Below are positions 18,954 to 29,615 of a stretch of DNA of 64,000 bases, in pieces (the first letter of the stretch is position 1; every line of letters begins with the position of its first letter). A model generated the notes under the pieces. That model was not told where the DNA came from. It made no database searches and was given only the letters and a program-made list of their open reading frames with translations. The stretch is taken from positions 2,582,201-2,646,200 of the forward strand of contig NZ_CP015698.1 in NCBI RefSeq assembly GCF_002163715.1, written 5' to 3'. The translations under genes and the position numbers were made by a program. Source of the stretch: Curvibacter sp. AEP1-3. Lineage in GTDB: Bacteria; Pseudomonadota; Gammaproteobacteria; Burkholderiales; Burkholderiaceae_C.

Positions 18954-19981
18954 AGCCCTGCGTCCCCGGCTTGCCAGCCATTCAACTGGCTGAGCAAGAT
19001 GGCTTTCAGGTCGGCATTGGCAAAGCTGGCCGCGATAGACGTGCGCGCCACTGTGGCGGTAACTGCATCGGTCCAGCCAAAGGTGTGCCGGCACAGCGCG
19101 TACTCGCCCACCAAGCTGGCACCCAGCAGCGCAGGGTCATCGGTATTGAGTGACACCGGCACGCCCGCTTGGCGCAGGCGCTCAATCGGGTGAAGGTCTA
19201 TCGACGGATACACACCCAGCACCAGGTTGGAGGTGGGGCAGACCCCCAACGGGATCTGCTTTTCTGCGAGCAGCTGCACCAATGCAGGGTCTTCAATGGC
19301 GCGCACACCGTGGTCTATGCGGTCCGCGCCCAGCAGCTCCACCGCATCACGCACGCCCTCAGGCCCGCTGGACTCACCGGCATGCACGGTGCGGCGCAAG
19401 CCTGCGGCACCCGCCTTGCGGAAGGCCTCGGCAAACCGGGGGCCGGTGCGGCCGGCGGCAGCTTCGTTGCCATCGACCGAGAGCGCCACCACGCGCGGGT
19501 GGCGCAAGGCCACCAGGGTGTCCACCAGCTCGATGGCTTGGTCTGCCGTTTGCGTGCGCAGCAGGCTGACGCACAGGCCCACACCCGGCAGGCCATCCTG
19601 CTCAGCCGCGGTGAAGCCCGCGTGAATGGCATCGAGCATGGCGCCCAGTCGGCCATGCCAAGAGTGCCAGTGGGTGGGGTTGAAGATCACATCGGCATAA
19701 CCGGTGCCGTTGGCCGCCAGCCGCTGACTCAGGCCGTAGCTCAGCTCCACCAGGCGGTCTTGCGTGCGGGCGAGTCCACAGGCCAGATCCAAGAAACCCA
19801 GAAAGTCCGCCAGCCCCGAGAACTTGAACAAATCCTCTTGCGGCCGGGGCAGCGTCACGCCCTCTGCTCGTGCCCATTGGGCGATCAAGCTGGCCTCAAA
19901 ACAACCTTCCAGGTGCAGATGGATTTCGGCCTTGGGCAAAGCCTTGAGGCGGGCATGTTCAGGGGCGCGGAGCGATGTCAT
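18950..19981 (-). CDS. Adenosine deaminase family protein
   Basis: This 343-residue protein has the ADA signatures in order: HLHLEGC (metal ligands), TVHAGESSGPEGV, RIDHGVRAIED, VCPTSNLVLGVY and SLNTDDPALLG. It is a Zn-dependent purine deaminase; whether it prefers adenosine, adenine or another aminopurine cannot be told from these motifs. The stop codon overlaps that of yghU tail to tail. Confidence 0.88.
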   Translation of the reverse strand: MTSLRAPEHARLKALPKAEIHLHLEGCFEASLIAQWARAEGVTLPRPQEDLFKFSGLADFLGFLDLACGLARTQDRLVELSYGLSQRLAANGTGYADVIFNPTHWHSWHGRLGAMLDAIHAGFTAAEQDGLPGVGLCVSLLRTQTADQAIELVDTLVALRHPRVVALSVDGNEAAAGRTGPRFAEAFRKAGAAGLRRTVHAGESSGPEGVRDAVELLGADRIDHGVRAIEDPALVQLLAEKQIPLGVCPTSNLVLGVYPSIDLHPIERLRQAGVPVSLNTDDPALLGASLVGEYALCRHTFGWTDAVTATVARTSIAASFANADLKAILLSQLNGWQAGDAGL

Positions 19982-20005
19982 CGTGCGATCTGGCGCTGCC
20001 GCCGA

Positions 20006-20221
20006 TCAGGCTTTGCCGGCCGCCAAACAATGCGCCACGATGGCATTGGCATGGCCGTGCCCCAGTCCGTGCTCGGCCTTGAGCCACGCCACAATTTCCA
20101 TGTGCTTTTTGCCTTGCTGTTGTTGCACCAGTGCAAACCAGTGCGCCATGGGCTGGCCGTAGGTTATCTCGATAGACGGAAAGTAGGACGCTGGGCCTTT
20201 GACTTTGTCGGGAGCAGGCAT
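20006..20221 (-). CDS. DUF4287-type small protein
   Basis: This 71-residue soluble protein contains YGQPMAHWFALVQQQQGKKH and AWLKAEHGLGHGHANAIVAH, typical of the DUF4287 family (about 70 residues, unknown function). It lies between the deaminase and HD-GYP genes on the same strand, 30 bases downstream of the HD-GYP stop, so it may be read from the same transcript. Confidence 0.7.
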   Translation of the reverse strand: MPAPDKVKGPASYFPSIEITYGQPMAHWFALVQQQQGKKHMEIVAWLKAEHGLGHGHANAIVAHCLAAGKA

Positions 20222-20251
20222 ATCGGATTCCTCGAAGCAGGGTGCGTGGTC

Positions 20252-21415
20252 TTAGCGATAGGGCAAACCGGCCACATCCGCATAGTTTGCCTTGAGTTGA
20301 AGGTCGTCCGCGCTATCGCTGTAAGTAGTGGCGATGGCAAGAAATTGATCTTGAATGGCCAGGAAGGCATCCACCATGTCGGGATCGAAATGGCTCGCGC
20401 GTCCGCGGGCGATGATGTCTACGGCCTGCGAGTGCGGCATGGGCTCTTTGTACACACGGCGGCTGATGAGTGCGTCATACACATCGGCAATCGCCATCAG
20501 TCGGGCTGACACGGGAATGGCATCGCCCGCCAGGCCTTGCGGATAACCGCTACCGTCCCACTTCTCCTGGTGGCCGTACGCGATTTCCTTGGCCATGGTG
20601 AGGAAAGCCACCTCGGTACCCAGCTCCCGTTCGGCATGGGCAATGGCATCGCGGCCCAGGGTGGTGTGGGTTTTCATGACTTCAAACTCTTCAGGGGTGA
20701 GCTTGCCGGGCTTGAGCAGAATGCGGTCCGGAATACCCACCTTGCCGATGTCATGCAGGGGCGCAGATTTGTAGAGCATGGCAATCGTGGCCGGCGTGAG
20801 GTAGGTGCTGAACTTGGGATGCTCTGCCAACTTGCGCGCCAGGGATTGCACGTAATGCTGGGTGCGGCGGATGTGGTTGCCAGTGTCCGAGTCACGCGTT
20901 TCCGCCAGAGAAGCCATGGCCAGAATGGTCACATCCTGAATGGCAGATACCTCATGCGTGCGTTTGCTGACCTCAGACTCCAGAAACTCGTTCTGGTCAC
21001 GCAGAAAATCTGCCGACGCTTTGACCGCCAACTGGTTGCGCACCCGGGCCAGCACAATGGGTGGGCTGATAGGTTTGGTGATGTAGTCCGCAGCGCCCAG
21101 TGACAAACCGAAGGCTTCATCCTCCGTCTGGGATTTTGCGGTCAGAAAGATCACCGGAATATGTCGCGCCTTGGGGTCTGCCTTGATGCGGCGGCACACC
21201 TCGTAGCCGTCCATGCCGGGCATCATGATGTCGAGCAGAATCAAATCCGGTGGGGCTTCGCCCGCCACGATCTTGAGCGCGCGCTCACCGTTGTTGGCGC
21301 CTTTGACTTTGTAATCATCCCGCAGCAGAGACTGCATGAGCAGCAGGTTCTCGGGGGTGTCATCCACCACCAGCACAGTGGGGCGGTATGGCAGCGCAGC
21401 GGGTTTATCTGACAT
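20252..21415 (-). CDS. Response regulator with HD-GYP domain (probable c-di-GMP phosphodiesterase)
   Basis: The 387-residue protein has an N-terminal receiver domain with phospho-acceptor Asp62 ([14 protein letters not shown]), a coiled linker, and an HD-GYP domain: HDIGK at 221-225 and [12 protein letters not shown] at 281-292. HD-GYP proteins degrade cyclic di-GMP. The canonical HHE is HQE here, a variation that may affect metal binding. The ATG at 21415 lies inside the end of the kinase gene (11-base overlap), so translation is coupled and the kinase is the probable phosphodonor. Confidence 0.9.
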   Translation of the reverse strand: MSDKPAALPYRPTVLVVDDTPENLLLMQSLLRDDYKVKGANNGERALKIVAGEAPPDLILLDIMMPGMDGYEVCRRIKADPKARHIPVIFLTAKSQTEDEAFGLSLGAADYITKPISPPIVLARVRNQLAVKASADFLRDQNEFLESEVSKRTHEVSAIQDVTILAMASLAETRDSDTGNHIRRTQHYVQSLARKLAEHPKFSTYLTPATIAMLYKSAPLHDIGKVGIPDRILLKPGKLTPEEFEVMKTHTTLGRDAIAHAERELGTEVAFLTMAKEIAYGHQEKWDGSGYPQGLAGDAIPVSARLMAIADVYDALISRRVYKEPMPHSQAVDIIARGRASHFDPDMVDAFLAIQDQFLAIATTYSDSADDLQLKANYADVAGLPYR

Positions 21416-24400
21416 GGGCGTTTCCTTCCATCGCGTCCCGCACGATAGCTGCAGCAGCCTCAAAGTCAAATTGGTGGATGCGGGCCTGAAGCTCATCGAA
21501 CCGGGTGGCACAAGCCGCACGCAGCAAGACCTCGTTGTCTCTGACCAGCTCAATCACTTCCATATCGTCATCTTCGAGCAGGCTGCGCAGGCGTGTGCAA
21601 ACATGGTGGAGTCTGACAGGATCCACCGCCTCATCCACCGGTTCGACAGGCCGTTCAAGCGCCAACGCGGCTTGCAAGGCCTTCCACTGCGGTACCAGTA
21701 TCGATGCCAAGGCTTCCAGCGCGGCTTTCTGCGTTCCGGGGTTCTGACCTGATGCAGCCAGTTCCAGATCCGCCGCACGTTGCTGCACGCCGCCAAGCCC
21801 GATATTGCCTGCCACCGACTTGAGCGTATGGGCTAGTCGCTGTAGCTGCGCCGCGTCACCCCGGTCCAGCGCTTGTTGAAGCTGTGGAATGACATCGCCC
21901 TGGCCCTGTACAAACTTGTGCAGCAAGGACAGGTACACCGCCCGTTTGCCCATGACGCGGCGCAGGCCGGCCCGTGTGTCCAGCCCCTCCACCACGGGCA
22001 GTTGCAGCGTGCTCACTTCGTGGGTGGCGGCTGCAGTTGCTTGCCCGGCCAACGGTGCGGGCGTGCGCCCCGCCAGCCAATGCAACAAGCTGGCAAACAA
22101 GTGCTCCGGTTCAATAGGCTTGGCCAGGTGGTCGTTCATGCCCGCCGCTAGGCACGCCTCGCGGTCCGACGCCATGGCGTTGGCCGTCATCGCGATGATG
22201 GGCAAGCCGGATAACGCCTCATTGCGCCGGAGGATGCGTGTGGCGGTCAAGCCGTCCATCACCGGCATTTGGATGTCCATCAGCACCAAATCGAACCGGC
22301 CCGCTTGCACCTGCTCCACCGCCTCTTGTCCGTTGTGGGCCACAGCAACCTCCACACCGACACCCTGTAACAACTCGGTCGCGACTTCCTGATTCAGTTC
22401 GTTGTCTTCCACCAGCAATACGCGGGCACCGCGCAAACGGGCAAGCCCCTCATCAGGGGGCATAGCACCAAAGGCCTGGACCGGTGCGGGTGCACCACTG
22501 AGCTCGCGGACCACACTGTCAAACAGCATGGATGCACTGACCGGCTTGACCAGCACGGTTTGGATCCCGGCAGCCTCCGCGCTGCTCAACACCTCTTCAC
22601 GCCCGTAACCAGTGACCAGTACCAGGCGTGGCGTCACCTCCAGCGGCAGAGCCAGCAGGCGCTGTGCCAACTCGACCCCGCTCATGCCGGGCATCTGCCA
22701 GTCCAGAAACACAATTTCAAAGGGCTGGCCCGCTTGCGCGGACTTATAAACCGCATCCAATGCTGCGGGCCCTGCATCCACAGCCTCAGCGACCAGATTC
22801 AGGTCCTGCAACATGGTCTGCAAAAGCGTGCGCGCACTGTCGTTGTCGTCCACCACCAGCACCCGCTTTCCGTAGAGCTCGCTGCGCAGCACCCGGGCCC
22901 TGCCGGTACTGATGCCCTTTTGCAGCCGTGCCGTGAACCAGAAGGTACTGCCCTGGCCGAAGGTGCTGTCCACACCGACCTCGCCCTCCATCATCTGGGC
23001 CAACTGCCGCGAGATCGCCAACCCCAGACCGGTGCCACCGAACTTGCGGGTGGTAGAGGCATCAGCTTGCTGGAAACTCTGGAACAACACCGACTTCTGC
23101 TCTTCACTGATGCCGATGCCGGTGTCACGCACCGCAAAGTGCAGCATCACATGCGAGGCGCTTTCGTCCTGCACCCGCACTCGTATGTCGATCTCGCCCC
23201 GCTCCGTGAACTTCACGGCGTTGTTGGCGTAGTTCACCAGAATCTGCCCCAGGCGCAACGGGTCACCCACCAGCTGCAGGGGTACTTGCTTGTCCACATC
23301 AAATACCAGCTCCAGCCCCTTGGAAGCGGCCTTGTCGCCGACCAACCCAGCCAGGTTGTCCAGCACTTTGTCCAGCTCGAATTCGATGTGCTCAATACCC
23401 AGTTTGCCGGCCTCAATCTTCGAGTAATCGAGGATGTCGTTGATGATGCCCAGCAAGTGCTGGCTGGATGACTGGATCTTGTTCAGGTAGCCGCGCTGCC
23501 GCTCGTTGAGCTCAGTTTTCTGAACCAGATACGACATGCCCATGATGGCGTTCATGGGCGTGCGGATTTCATGGCTCATGTTGGCCAGGAAGCTGCTTTT
23601 GGCGCGGTTGGCTTCTTCCGCCTGCTGGTGGGCGTGCTCAATGGCCTGGCGCGCCTCGTACGACGGTGTGATGTCCTCCAGCACGCCCAGCACGGCGTTC
23701 CGGTGGTCCGGCGTATCAAACACCCGGGCCGACACCCGCGCCCAAAACAGCGTGCCGTCTTTGCGCACCATCTGCATCTCGGTGTTCTGAAGGCGACCGC
23801 CATCCTTCAGTGCCTGCACATCCCGCCCCATGGCCTCATAGCTTTCCTCGCTCGCATACCAGCAACGGGTGGGCTGTCCCAGCAGCTCGCCGGGTGCATA
23901 GCCGAACAGTTCTTCCAGGTTGCGGTTGCACTGCACCACTACCCGGTTCACCATGAGCACAATGCCCACAGTGGCCATCTCAAAAATGGCGCGTTGCTCG
24001 GCGTGCGCGAGAGAGAGCTTTTGCTTTTCGTCGGATAGCGCCAGCATCGTGCTTTCCAGACGGGCGGTGCGCTGCGCCACCTGGTCTTCCAGGCTCGTGT
24101 TGAGGGTGCGGATCTCCTGCTCTGCGCGCAGGCGGTCTGTCACATCCCGCATGATGACGGTCAGCAGGTCCTGCCCGTCAAGCACCAAGTGGGAAATAGA
24201 TGCCTCTGCCGGGAATTCCGTACCGTCTTTGCGCAAGCCGTGAACGACCGACTGCCCGCTCATGCGACGACGGGTCACGCCCGTCATGGCAAACGCCTCC
24301 ATGTCACCGCCATGGTGGTGCCTGGTGTCATGGGGAATCAACATCTCGACGGACTTGCCGAGCACTTCTTCCAACTCGTAACCGAACAAATCCAGGGCCG

Positions 24401-25271
24401 CCCGGTTCATCACCACGATGCGGTGCAGGCGATCCACGGTAATGATGGCGTCCATGGCGGCATCGACGATGCCTTCCATACGCGCCTGGCTGGAAGCCAC
24501 CTTCTGCTGGGCAGAGACCACACGCTGCAGCATCGCGTTAAAGCTGTGCGACAGACGCTGAACCTCCCGCGGACCTTTTTCAAGTAGCGCTTCCCGGGGG
24601 CTTCCACCCAAGGTGAACTGCGCAGCAGCCTTTTCCAATTGGCGTATGGGCCGGATGACAAATCGTTTCAGGACGCTGGACAAGGCCACGATCAGCACGA
24701 GCGCAATGGCGAGCTGCGGCCACAAGCGGTTCTGCGCATGCCAGAGCACCAGATCAAAGTCCGGCTGAATGTCGTACTCCAGATAGATGGCGCCATGGCG
24801 GGAGCTGCGTAGCTCGGCATCGCCTACTGGCAGGTTGTACTGGGTGAGTACAGTGATCCGCGCGAGGGACTCCGAGACCTCGACATCCGGCAGGTTTCCC
24901 CAGGAAACGCGTTTGAAGCGGACCATGTCAAAACCGGGGATGACCTTGCTCACGTGCTGGCCCGTCCAGCCCAGGCGATGCGCCAGCTCTACCTTGCCGT
25001 CTGCGTCAATCACCACCATGGCCACCACCGCACGGTCCGTGGATGCCACCGCGAGGTCGGCCGCCACCTGCTCGCGCTGATTCGTCAGGCCCCGCTCTGC
25101 CGTACGGGCCATGTGCTCTGCGATCAGAATCGCGTCGTCCGTCTGATGCTCCATGACAGCGGCACGGTCATTCAAGATGCCGATGGAAAAGGACACCAGC
25201 AACATCGCCACCACCGCCAAGGCCAAGCCCAGGGGCAAGGCAAAGCGAAGGGAAAAGCGGTGGCCGGTCAT
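21405..25271 (-). CDS. Hybrid sensor histidine kinase (sensor-HAMP-PAS-PAS-HisKA-HATPase-REC-REC-HPt)
   Basis: A 1288-residue inner-membrane kinase. Two membrane segments (about 12-31 and 185-203) enclose a periplasmic domain of some 150 residues, followed by a HAMP-like linker, two PAS domains (about 262-380 and 425-540), the HisKA site [18 protein letters not shown] (His567), an HATPase with [13 protein letters not shown], two receivers ([11 protein letters not shown] and [11 protein letters not shown]), and a C-terminal HPt domain with HTLKSVAGN. The His-Asp-His stations allow a phosphorelay ending on the HD-GYP regulator encoded next. It starts five bases after the binding-protein gene ends. 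Confidence 0.93.
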   Translation of the reverse strand: MTGHRFSLRFALPLGLALAVVAMLLVSFSIGILNDRAAVMEHQTDDAILIAEHMARTAERGLTNQREQVAADLAVASTDRAVVAMVVIDADGKVELAHRLGWTGQHVSKVIPGFDMVRFKRVSWGNLPDVEVSESLARITVLTQYNLPVGDAELRSSRHGAIYLEYDIQPDFDLVLWHAQNRLWPQLAIALVLIVALSSVLKRFVIRPIRQLEKAAAQFTLGGSPREALLEKGPREVQRLSHSFNAMLQRVVSAQQKVASSQARMEGIVDAAMDAIITVDRLHRIVVMNRAALDLFGYELEEVLGKSVEMLIPHDTRHHHGGDMEAFAMTGVTRRRMSGQSVVHGLRKDGTEFPAEASISHLVLDGQDLLTVIMRDVTDRLRAEQEIRTLNTSLEDQVAQRTARLESTMLALSDEKQKLSLAHAEQRAIFEMATVGIVLMVNRVVVQCNRNLEELFGYAPGELLGQPTRCWYASEESYEAMGRDVQALKDGGRLQNTEMQMVRKDGTLFWARVSARVFDTPDHRNAVLGVLEDITPSYEARQAIEHAHQQAEEANRAKSSFLANMSHEIRTPMNAIMGMSYLVQKTELNERQRGYLNKIQSSSQHLLGIINDILDYSKIEAGKLGIEHIEFELDKVLDNLAGLVGDKAASKGLELVFDVDKQVPLQLVGDPLRLGQILVNYANNAVKFTERGEIDIRVRVQDESASHVMLHFAVRDTGIGISEEQKSVLFQSFQQADASTTRKFGGTGLGLAISRQLAQMMEGEVGVDSTFGQGSTFWFTARLQKGISTGRARVLRSELYGKRVLVVDDNDSARTLLQTMLQDLNLVAEAVDAGPAALDAVYKSAQAGQPFEIVFLDWQMPGMSGVELAQRLLALPLEVTPRLVLVTGYGREEVLSSAEAAGIQTVLVKPVSASMLFDSVVRELSGAPAPVQAFGAMPPDEGLARLRGARVLLVEDNELNQEVATELLQGVGVEVAVAHNGQEAVEQVQAGRFDLVLMDIQMPVMDGLTATRILRRNEALSGLPIIAMTANAMASDREACLAAGMNDHLAKPIEPEHLFASLLHWLAGRTPAPLAGQATAAATHEVSTLQLPVVEGLDTRAGLRRVMGKRAVYLSLLHKFVQGQGDVIPQLQQALDRGDAAQLQRLAHTLKSVAGNIGLGGVQQRAADLELAASGQNPGTQKAALEALASILVPQWKALQAALALERPVEPVDEAVDPVRLHHVCTRLRSLLEDDDMEVIELVRDNEVLLRAACATRFDELQARIHQFDFEAAAAIVRDAMEGNAHVR

Positions 25272-25276
25272 GGGGC

Positions 25277-26239
25277 TCAGGCCGGGAGGTAACGGGTGTC
25301 CACCAGCTCATCCGGCCCGGACTGCTTGCGCAGCAGCCCGGCCTCAAACATCACGCGCTGGAGCTCCAGGGCAGTACGGTGAAAGTTGCCACCCTCTTCC
25401 AGGAGGCGCCGGTTTTCCGCTGCATCCGGAAGCTGCAGCCCCCGCAATGAGGCGGGCACTTCTTCAACAGGCGTTTGTAATCGGGCCGCCATGTGGATAG
25501 AGGCCTGTGCCGGTTGGGCGATAAAGAATTGCCGGGCTTCAAAATGGGCGGCAACAAGCGCCCGAATGGCATCTGCCTGGGTGTCAAGAACATCGGCACG
25601 CACCGCCAGCACATCGGTGATGCGTCCGGGGATGCGGGAGCTGTCAAAAATGCGTTGGGCGCCTTGGGCCTCCAGTTTGGTGGCCCAAGGCTCGGCCGTG
25701 ACAATCGCGTCGACCTTGCCCGAGCTGAAAACCTTCAGGCTGCTGTCCAGGGTCATTGCCACCTTCTTGACTTCTTCCACACGCAATTGCGCGGCGTGCA
25801 GCAGTGAGCTGAGCATGACGGCGCCCATGGCGCCCTCCTCGACCGCAATGCGCTTGCCCCCCAAGTTGTCCAGGGTGACACCACGGCGGGCCATGACCAC
25901 ATCGGCGCCTTGGGAAATGTCGATCACCATCACCACGCGCAAGTCCACGCCATCGGCGCGGGCGCTCATCATCTCGTCAAGGGTCAGGGCTGCGCCCTCA
26001 AGTTGGCCGGCAGCCAGGGCGCGCAGGGTGTCCGTGTTGGCCAGCATCTCGATCAGGCGGACCTTGCGGCTGTCGATGAGGCCACGCTCCCGGGCCATGA
26101 ACATCAATTCGTATCCAGGGAACACGATAGAGCCCACCCGCATCACCGGCACAGGCTTGCTACACGCCGGCAGCAAAGGTGCCAGCCCCAAAGCCATGCC
26201 ACCGGCCAACCAGCGGCGGCGGCCAAGGCTGTGCAACAT
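25277..26239 (-). CDS. ABC-type solute-binding lipoprotein (NMT1/SsuA-like), first gene of the kinase operon
   Basis: The product (320 residues from ATG 26239) has an Arg-rich lipoprotein signal (GRRRWLAGG, lipobox LPAC, Cys26), then an NMT1/SsuA-type binding domain: [71 protein letters not shown]. This family usually delivers nitrate, sulfonates, taurine or thiamine precursors to ABC importers, but no permease or ATPase is encoded here. It sits five bases before the kinase, so it may be the periplasmic ligand sensor. An in-frame ATG at 26272 is an alternative start; 26239 is chosen for its GGAG and because it begins at the signal. Confidence 0.82.
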   Translation of the reverse strand: MLHSLGRRRWLAGGMALGLAPLLPACSKPVPVMRVGSIVFPGYELMFMARERGLIDSRKVRLIEMLANTDTLRALAAGQLEGAALTLDEMMSARADGVDLRVVMVIDISQGADVVMARRGVTLDNLGGKRIAVEEGAMGAVMLSSLLHAAQLRVEEVKKVAMTLDSSLKVFSSGKVDAIVTAEPWATKLEAQGAQRIFDSSRIPGRITDVLAVRADVLDTQADAIRALVAAHFEARQFFIAQPAQASIHMAARLQTPVEEVPASLRGLQLPDAAENRRLLEEGGNFHRTALELQRVMFEAGLLRKQSGPDELVDTRYLPA

Positions 26240-26372
26240 GGCGGAGTGCGACTCCAAGGTCTGGGGCAACATCGCTTGGCATTCGTAAAGTAGATTCGAG
26301 CCAGTGTACGTGAGGGTCTGTCGCGGCAACAAGTGACCTAGATCAATTTCTGTACGATCCGCCAGCCCCCCT

Positions 26373-26981
26373 ATGAACGCACCCCTTGTACGCCGCCCTG
26401 TTTGCGCGCTTTGCCTGCGCCCGCAAGCCACCTGCCTGTGCCATTTGGTTGTGCCCACAGCGAGCGCTTGCGAGCTGCTGATCCTGCAGCACCCGCTGGA
26501 GGTGCACCATGCCAAAAACAGCGCGCGCCTCTTGCACCTGAGCGTGCCGGGCAGCCGCATCGTGGTGGGCGAGGCATTTGATGATGCTGCATTGCAGGCC
26601 TTGCTGCCCGGACCGCGCACCACCGTGCTGCTCTACCCCCCCACCGCGTATGAGGGGCATGCAGCACCCGCCTTGCTGGAACCCGCGCAGCTGGTGCACA
26701 CCGGGACACTGCGATTGGTGGTGCTGGACGCCACCTGGCGCAAGAGCCGCAAGATGCTGCACTTGAGCCCGGGCCTGCAGCGCTTACCGCGTCTGGCGCT
26801 GAACGAGGTGCCGACCGGCCGCTACGTGATCCGCAAGGCCCATGCACCGGGCCAGCTCTCGACCCTGGAGGCCACCTGTGCGGCCATGGCGCAACTGGAG
26901 CGCAACACAGAACGCTGGCAGCCGCTGCTGGCAGCTTTTGATGCGTTCGTGGCCGGGCAGATGAATTACATACAAAAATAG
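26373..26981 (+). CDS. DTW-domain protein, probable tRNA-uridine aminocarboxypropyltransferase
   Basis: This 202-residue protein has an N-terminal cysteine cluster (CALCLRPQATCLC, residues 11-23) and the DTW-type motif VVLDATWRKSRKM (Asp119 to Trp122) of the TapT/YfiP family, which adds the acp group to a tRNA uridine. The stop codon TAG is supplied by the dispersed repeat that begins inside its last codons. It is divergent from the signalling operon. Confidence 0.83.
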   Translation: MNAPLVRRPVCALCLRPQATCLCHLVVPTASACELLILQHPLEVHHAKNSARLLHLSVPGSRIVVGEAFDDAALQALLPGPRTTVLLYPPTAYEGHAAPALLEPAQLVHTGTLRLVVLDATWRKSRKMLHLSPGLQRLPRLALNEVPTGRYVIRKAHAPGQLSTLEATCAAMAQLERNTERWQPLLAAFDAFVAGQMNYIQK

Positions 26982-27029
26982 CTGCTGGCGCTTATGAAAT
27001 TTGCGCGAGCAGCTATCAAATTTATAGCA
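26974..27029. repeat. Dispersed palindromic repeat overlapping the DTW gene stop
   Basis: ATAGCTGCTGGCGC (26978-26991) and GCGCGAGCAGCTAT (27003-27016) are inverted arms with one mismatch, followed by the usual AT-rich tail with TATAGC. It separates the converging DTW and Mpv17-like genes and could form a strong hairpin in either transcript. Confidence 0.75.
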
Positions 27030-27030
27030 T

Positions 27031-27705
27031 TTAGCCCTTGCGAACGAACTTGAAAATCAAAATCCAGAACACAAGAATGAGCGACGCCACCGGAAACTGG
27101 AGTTCGGTAGGCATGAAGTAAATCACCATCACCCCGGGTATCCAGACGCACCACATGGCAATCAGCACCGGCAGGTACTGGTGGGCCAGAAAGTCGGCAG
27201 AGAACAGATGCCGCAGCGTCTTGAGGGTGAAACCGCCTTCGCGCCAGGCAAACAACGCGACGATGAGGTAGTTGGACACCGGCGAATACACAAATTGGTC
27301 AAACAGCATTTTTTTGACCAAGGTGATGGCATCGCTCTGCTCGCCGAACAGATGCACCTGCACGCCATACAGAATATCCACCGTCAGACCGATAGTGCCG
27401 AACACCAGCGCGGCATAGAGCACGTCCATGGTGGTCTTTCGCGTCCAGGCCTGACGGCCCAGGGCCACGCTCAGCCCCTCGGGCACCAGCACGGCAAAAA
27501 CCACATACGACACGAACGCGAAGGTGAGGCCCCAGGCCTGTTTGACGTCGCCCCAACGGGTCAGGCCCTGCTGAAATGAGGGCACGGTGGCATAAGCCAA
27601 CAAGAGCACCGCCAAGCCGCACCAGAGCAGCACGCCCGGCAGCGCGTTGGCGCGGATGGCCGCGCGAACTTGTTGCAGAGCGGAAGTTGTAGACCGCGCC
27701 GTCAT
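27031..27705 (-). CDS. Mpv17/PMP22-like integral membrane protein
   Basis: The 224-residue product has five or six hydrophobic segments. The stretch KKMLFDQFVYSPVSN resembles KKMLLDQGGFAPCF of eukaryotic Mpv17, and the C-terminal WIPGVMVIYFMPTELQFPVA aligns with the Mpv17 segment containing WP and FYLVPL followed by a Trp-containing last helix. Mpv17 proteins are channel-like proteins of organelle membranes; function in bacteria is unknown. The assignment is from remembered sequence. Its start overlaps the MYG1 stop by four bases (ATGA), so it is translationally coupled. Confidence 0.65.
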   Translation of the reverse strand: MTARSTTSALQQVRAAIRANALPGVLLWCGLAVLLLAYATVPSFQQGLTRWGDVKQAWGLTFAFVSYVVFAVLVPEGLSVALGRQAWTRKTTMDVLYAALVFGTIGLTVDILYGVQVHLFGEQSDAITLVKKMLFDQFVYSPVSNYLIVALFAWREGGFTLKTLRHLFSADFLAHQYLPVLIAMWCVWIPGVMVIYFMPTELQFPVASLILVFWILIFKFVRKG

Positions 27706-28688
27706 GCGGCGGCTACGTCCGCCAGGGCCAGTTCGGCCATCTTCACCGCGCCTTCAAAGCTGCGCGCGCCGCCGATGAACAGGTTGAGGTGGCAGAACAC
27801 GCTATCAAGCACGCCGTTGACCGCAGCCAACTCGCCATCGCGCAATCCGGCCCAGCTCTTTGGCAAGTCCATGCGGGCAGTGAATGAGCCGGCTTCGACA
27901 GGTACGGTTTTGATCTGGTATTGATCGCCATCGGAGTCGGGATAGATAACGAACATCACTTCAGGCATTTCGTTCAGCACCACGTGCGTCCAGGGCATGC
28001 CACCTTCTTGCAAGTGCAGCACCCGGCCACCCAACAGGCGCGGCGCCTGGCGCACGGTGTCCATGGCGCGCAGCTGGGCCACCTTTTTGCTGATGACATG
28101 GTCCAGGAACTTGCGGGTGATCGCGATCGCTTCGCGGAAGCGGGTTTCCAGCAGCTGGGCCTTGGCTGCGTGGTCCAGTCCCTTTTCTTCCAGCCAGTGG
28201 GTGTTGAGTTGCGCTATCAGGCTGGAGAGGCCGAAGATGCCGGGCGACACATCGCCCTGCCCGGTGTCCACGATGTCGAGGTACTGCACCAGCGAATGGT
28301 CGATGGAGCGCACCACTTCCGCCACGGCGGCTTCGTCCAAAGCATGGCCCTGGCCCTTGCACCAGGCTTGCACGTAGGCCGTGCCAAACGCAGACCACAC
28401 CAGGCCCGCACTTGCATAGCCCACACCGGGCACGAGGGCGCCTTCGACCTCGGTGGCTGGGCGGGCACCGTCAAAGCCACGCTGGTGATGGTCAAAGCGG
28501 CCCTTGGCAGCGTCCCACACGCCGCCCACATCGACCACGAAATCGGCGGTGTCAATCAACTCTTGTTTGCGGGTGCGGATCAGGCGGTGCGAGGGAAACA
28601 CCCCCATCAAAATGCCCACGCCGAATACGTCGTCAGCATGGAAGGTGCCACTGTGGGTGGCGATCAGGGTAGTGGTGGTTTCAGTCAT
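27702..28688 (-). CDS. MYG1-family protein (predicted DHH-like exonuclease)
   Basis: The 328-residue product matches the MYG1/UPF0160 family in length and motifs: ATHSGTFHADDVFG (residues 10-23), DFVVDVGGVWD, RFDHHQRGFDG, VRSIDHSLVQYLD, and a C-terminal part with PWTHVVLNEMPEVMFVIYPD. The DHH-like metal motifs suggest a phosphoesterase; human MYG1 is reported to be a 3'-5' RNA exonuclease of nucleus and mitochondria. It lies 17 bases after hyi on the same strand and overlaps the next gene. Confidence 0.9.
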   Translation of the reverse strand: MTETTTTLIATHSGTFHADDVFGVGILMGVFPSHRLIRTRKQELIDTADFVVDVGGVWDAAKGRFDHHQRGFDGARPATEVEGALVPGVGYASAGLVWSAFGTAYVQAWCKGQGHALDEAAVAEVVRSIDHSLVQYLDIVDTGQGDVSPGIFGLSSLIAQLNTHWLEEKGLDHAAKAQLLETRFREAIAITRKFLDHVISKKVAQLRAMDTVRQAPRLLGGRVLHLQEGGMPWTHVVLNEMPEVMFVIYPDSDGDQYQIKTVPVEAGSFTARMDLPKSWAGLRDGELAAVNGVLDSVFCHLNLFIGGARSFEGAVKMAELALADVAAA

Positions 28689-28705
28689 CCACCGATTTTA
28701 GGGAC

Positions 28706-29518
28706 TTACCCTGATCGGCGTTGTAGCCAGCCCAAGCCCTCGCGCGTAGCGCCGGGCTCCACACCGCGCCGGGGGCGGTACTCGCAGCCCACCCAGCCAT
28801 CCCAGCCGCAGGCAGCAGACACTTCGTCAATCACATCCAGCAGATAAGGGTAGTTCAGCTCGCCCAAATCCGGCTCATGGCGGCCCGGTACACCGGCAAT
28901 CTGAAAGTGGCCAACGCGTCCGGTCGGCAGGTAGTGGCGGATTTTGGTGGCCACATCGCCTTCCATAATCTGGCAGTGGTAGAGGTCAAACTGCACTTTC
29001 AAGTTGGGCGCACCCACGGCCTGCACGATGGCATGGGCCTGGTCCTGACGCTGCAAGAAGTAACCCGGGAAGTCGCGCGTGTTGATGGGCTCGATCAACA
29101 CCTGCTTGCCCGCCGCGGCGGCTTGACCAGCAGCCCACAACAAGTTGCTGGTGTAGACAGCCTCCAGCTCCACCGGGTCTGCGCCCGGTGGCACCAGGCC
29201 TGCCAGCACATGGATGCGTGGGCAATCCAGAACCCGCGCGTACTCCAGTGCGCTGGCAAACCCCGTGCGGAACTCTGCCTCACGGCCCGGCAGGCAGCCA
29301 ATGCCGCGTTCGCCTGCATCCCAGTCACCCGGCGGGGCGTTCATCAACACTTGTTGCAGGCCATGGGCTTGGAGCTGTGCCGCAATGTCCGCCGCCGCAA
29401 ACGCATAAGGAAACAAAAACTCGACGCCCTGAAAACCGTCTTGCGCAGCGGCGCCAAAACGGTCCAGAAAGGGGTGCTCGTTGTACAGCAGGGAAAGATT
29501 GGCGGCAAATCGGGGCAT
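28706..29518 (-). CDS. hyi: Hydroxypyruvate isomerase
   Basis: This 270-residue TIM-barrel protein starts [20 protein letters not shown], the usual start of Hyi, and carries [42 protein letters not shown] and CEYRPRRG. It should interconvert hydroxypyruvate and tartronate semialdehyde in glyoxylate metabolism; no glyoxylate carboligase or reductase is nearby. ATG at 29518 is preferred over an in-frame start 14 codons upstream because family members begin there. It is first in the operon with MYG1 and the Mpv17-like gene. Confidence 0.87.
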   Translation of the reverse strand: MPRFAANLSLLYNEHPFLDRFGAAAQDGFQGVEFLFPYAFAAADIAAQLQAHGLQQVLMNAPPGDWDAGERGIGCLPGREAEFRTGFASALEYARVLDCPRIHVLAGLVPPGADPVELEAVYTSNLLWAAGQAAAAGKQVLIEPINTRDFPGYFLQRQDQAHAIVQAVGAPNLKVQFDLYHCQIMEGDVATKIRHYLPTGRVGHFQIAGVPGRHEPDLGELNYPYLLDVIDEVSAACGWDGWVGCEYRPRRGVEPGATREGLGWLQRRSG

Positions 29519-29615
29519 GGCCGTGAAAGTGTACTGGTCCGCCCGCTGGCGCAAGGTCACATCAAGCGGCTAGGATGGCAGCCAGAACAACCTTTCTTTT
29601 CTTAAGGACAAGACC

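Noticed and set aside
19169..20509. 446-codon + frame across the deaminase and HD-GYP genes
   Set aside because: It spans parts of three well-supported minus genes and has no domain.
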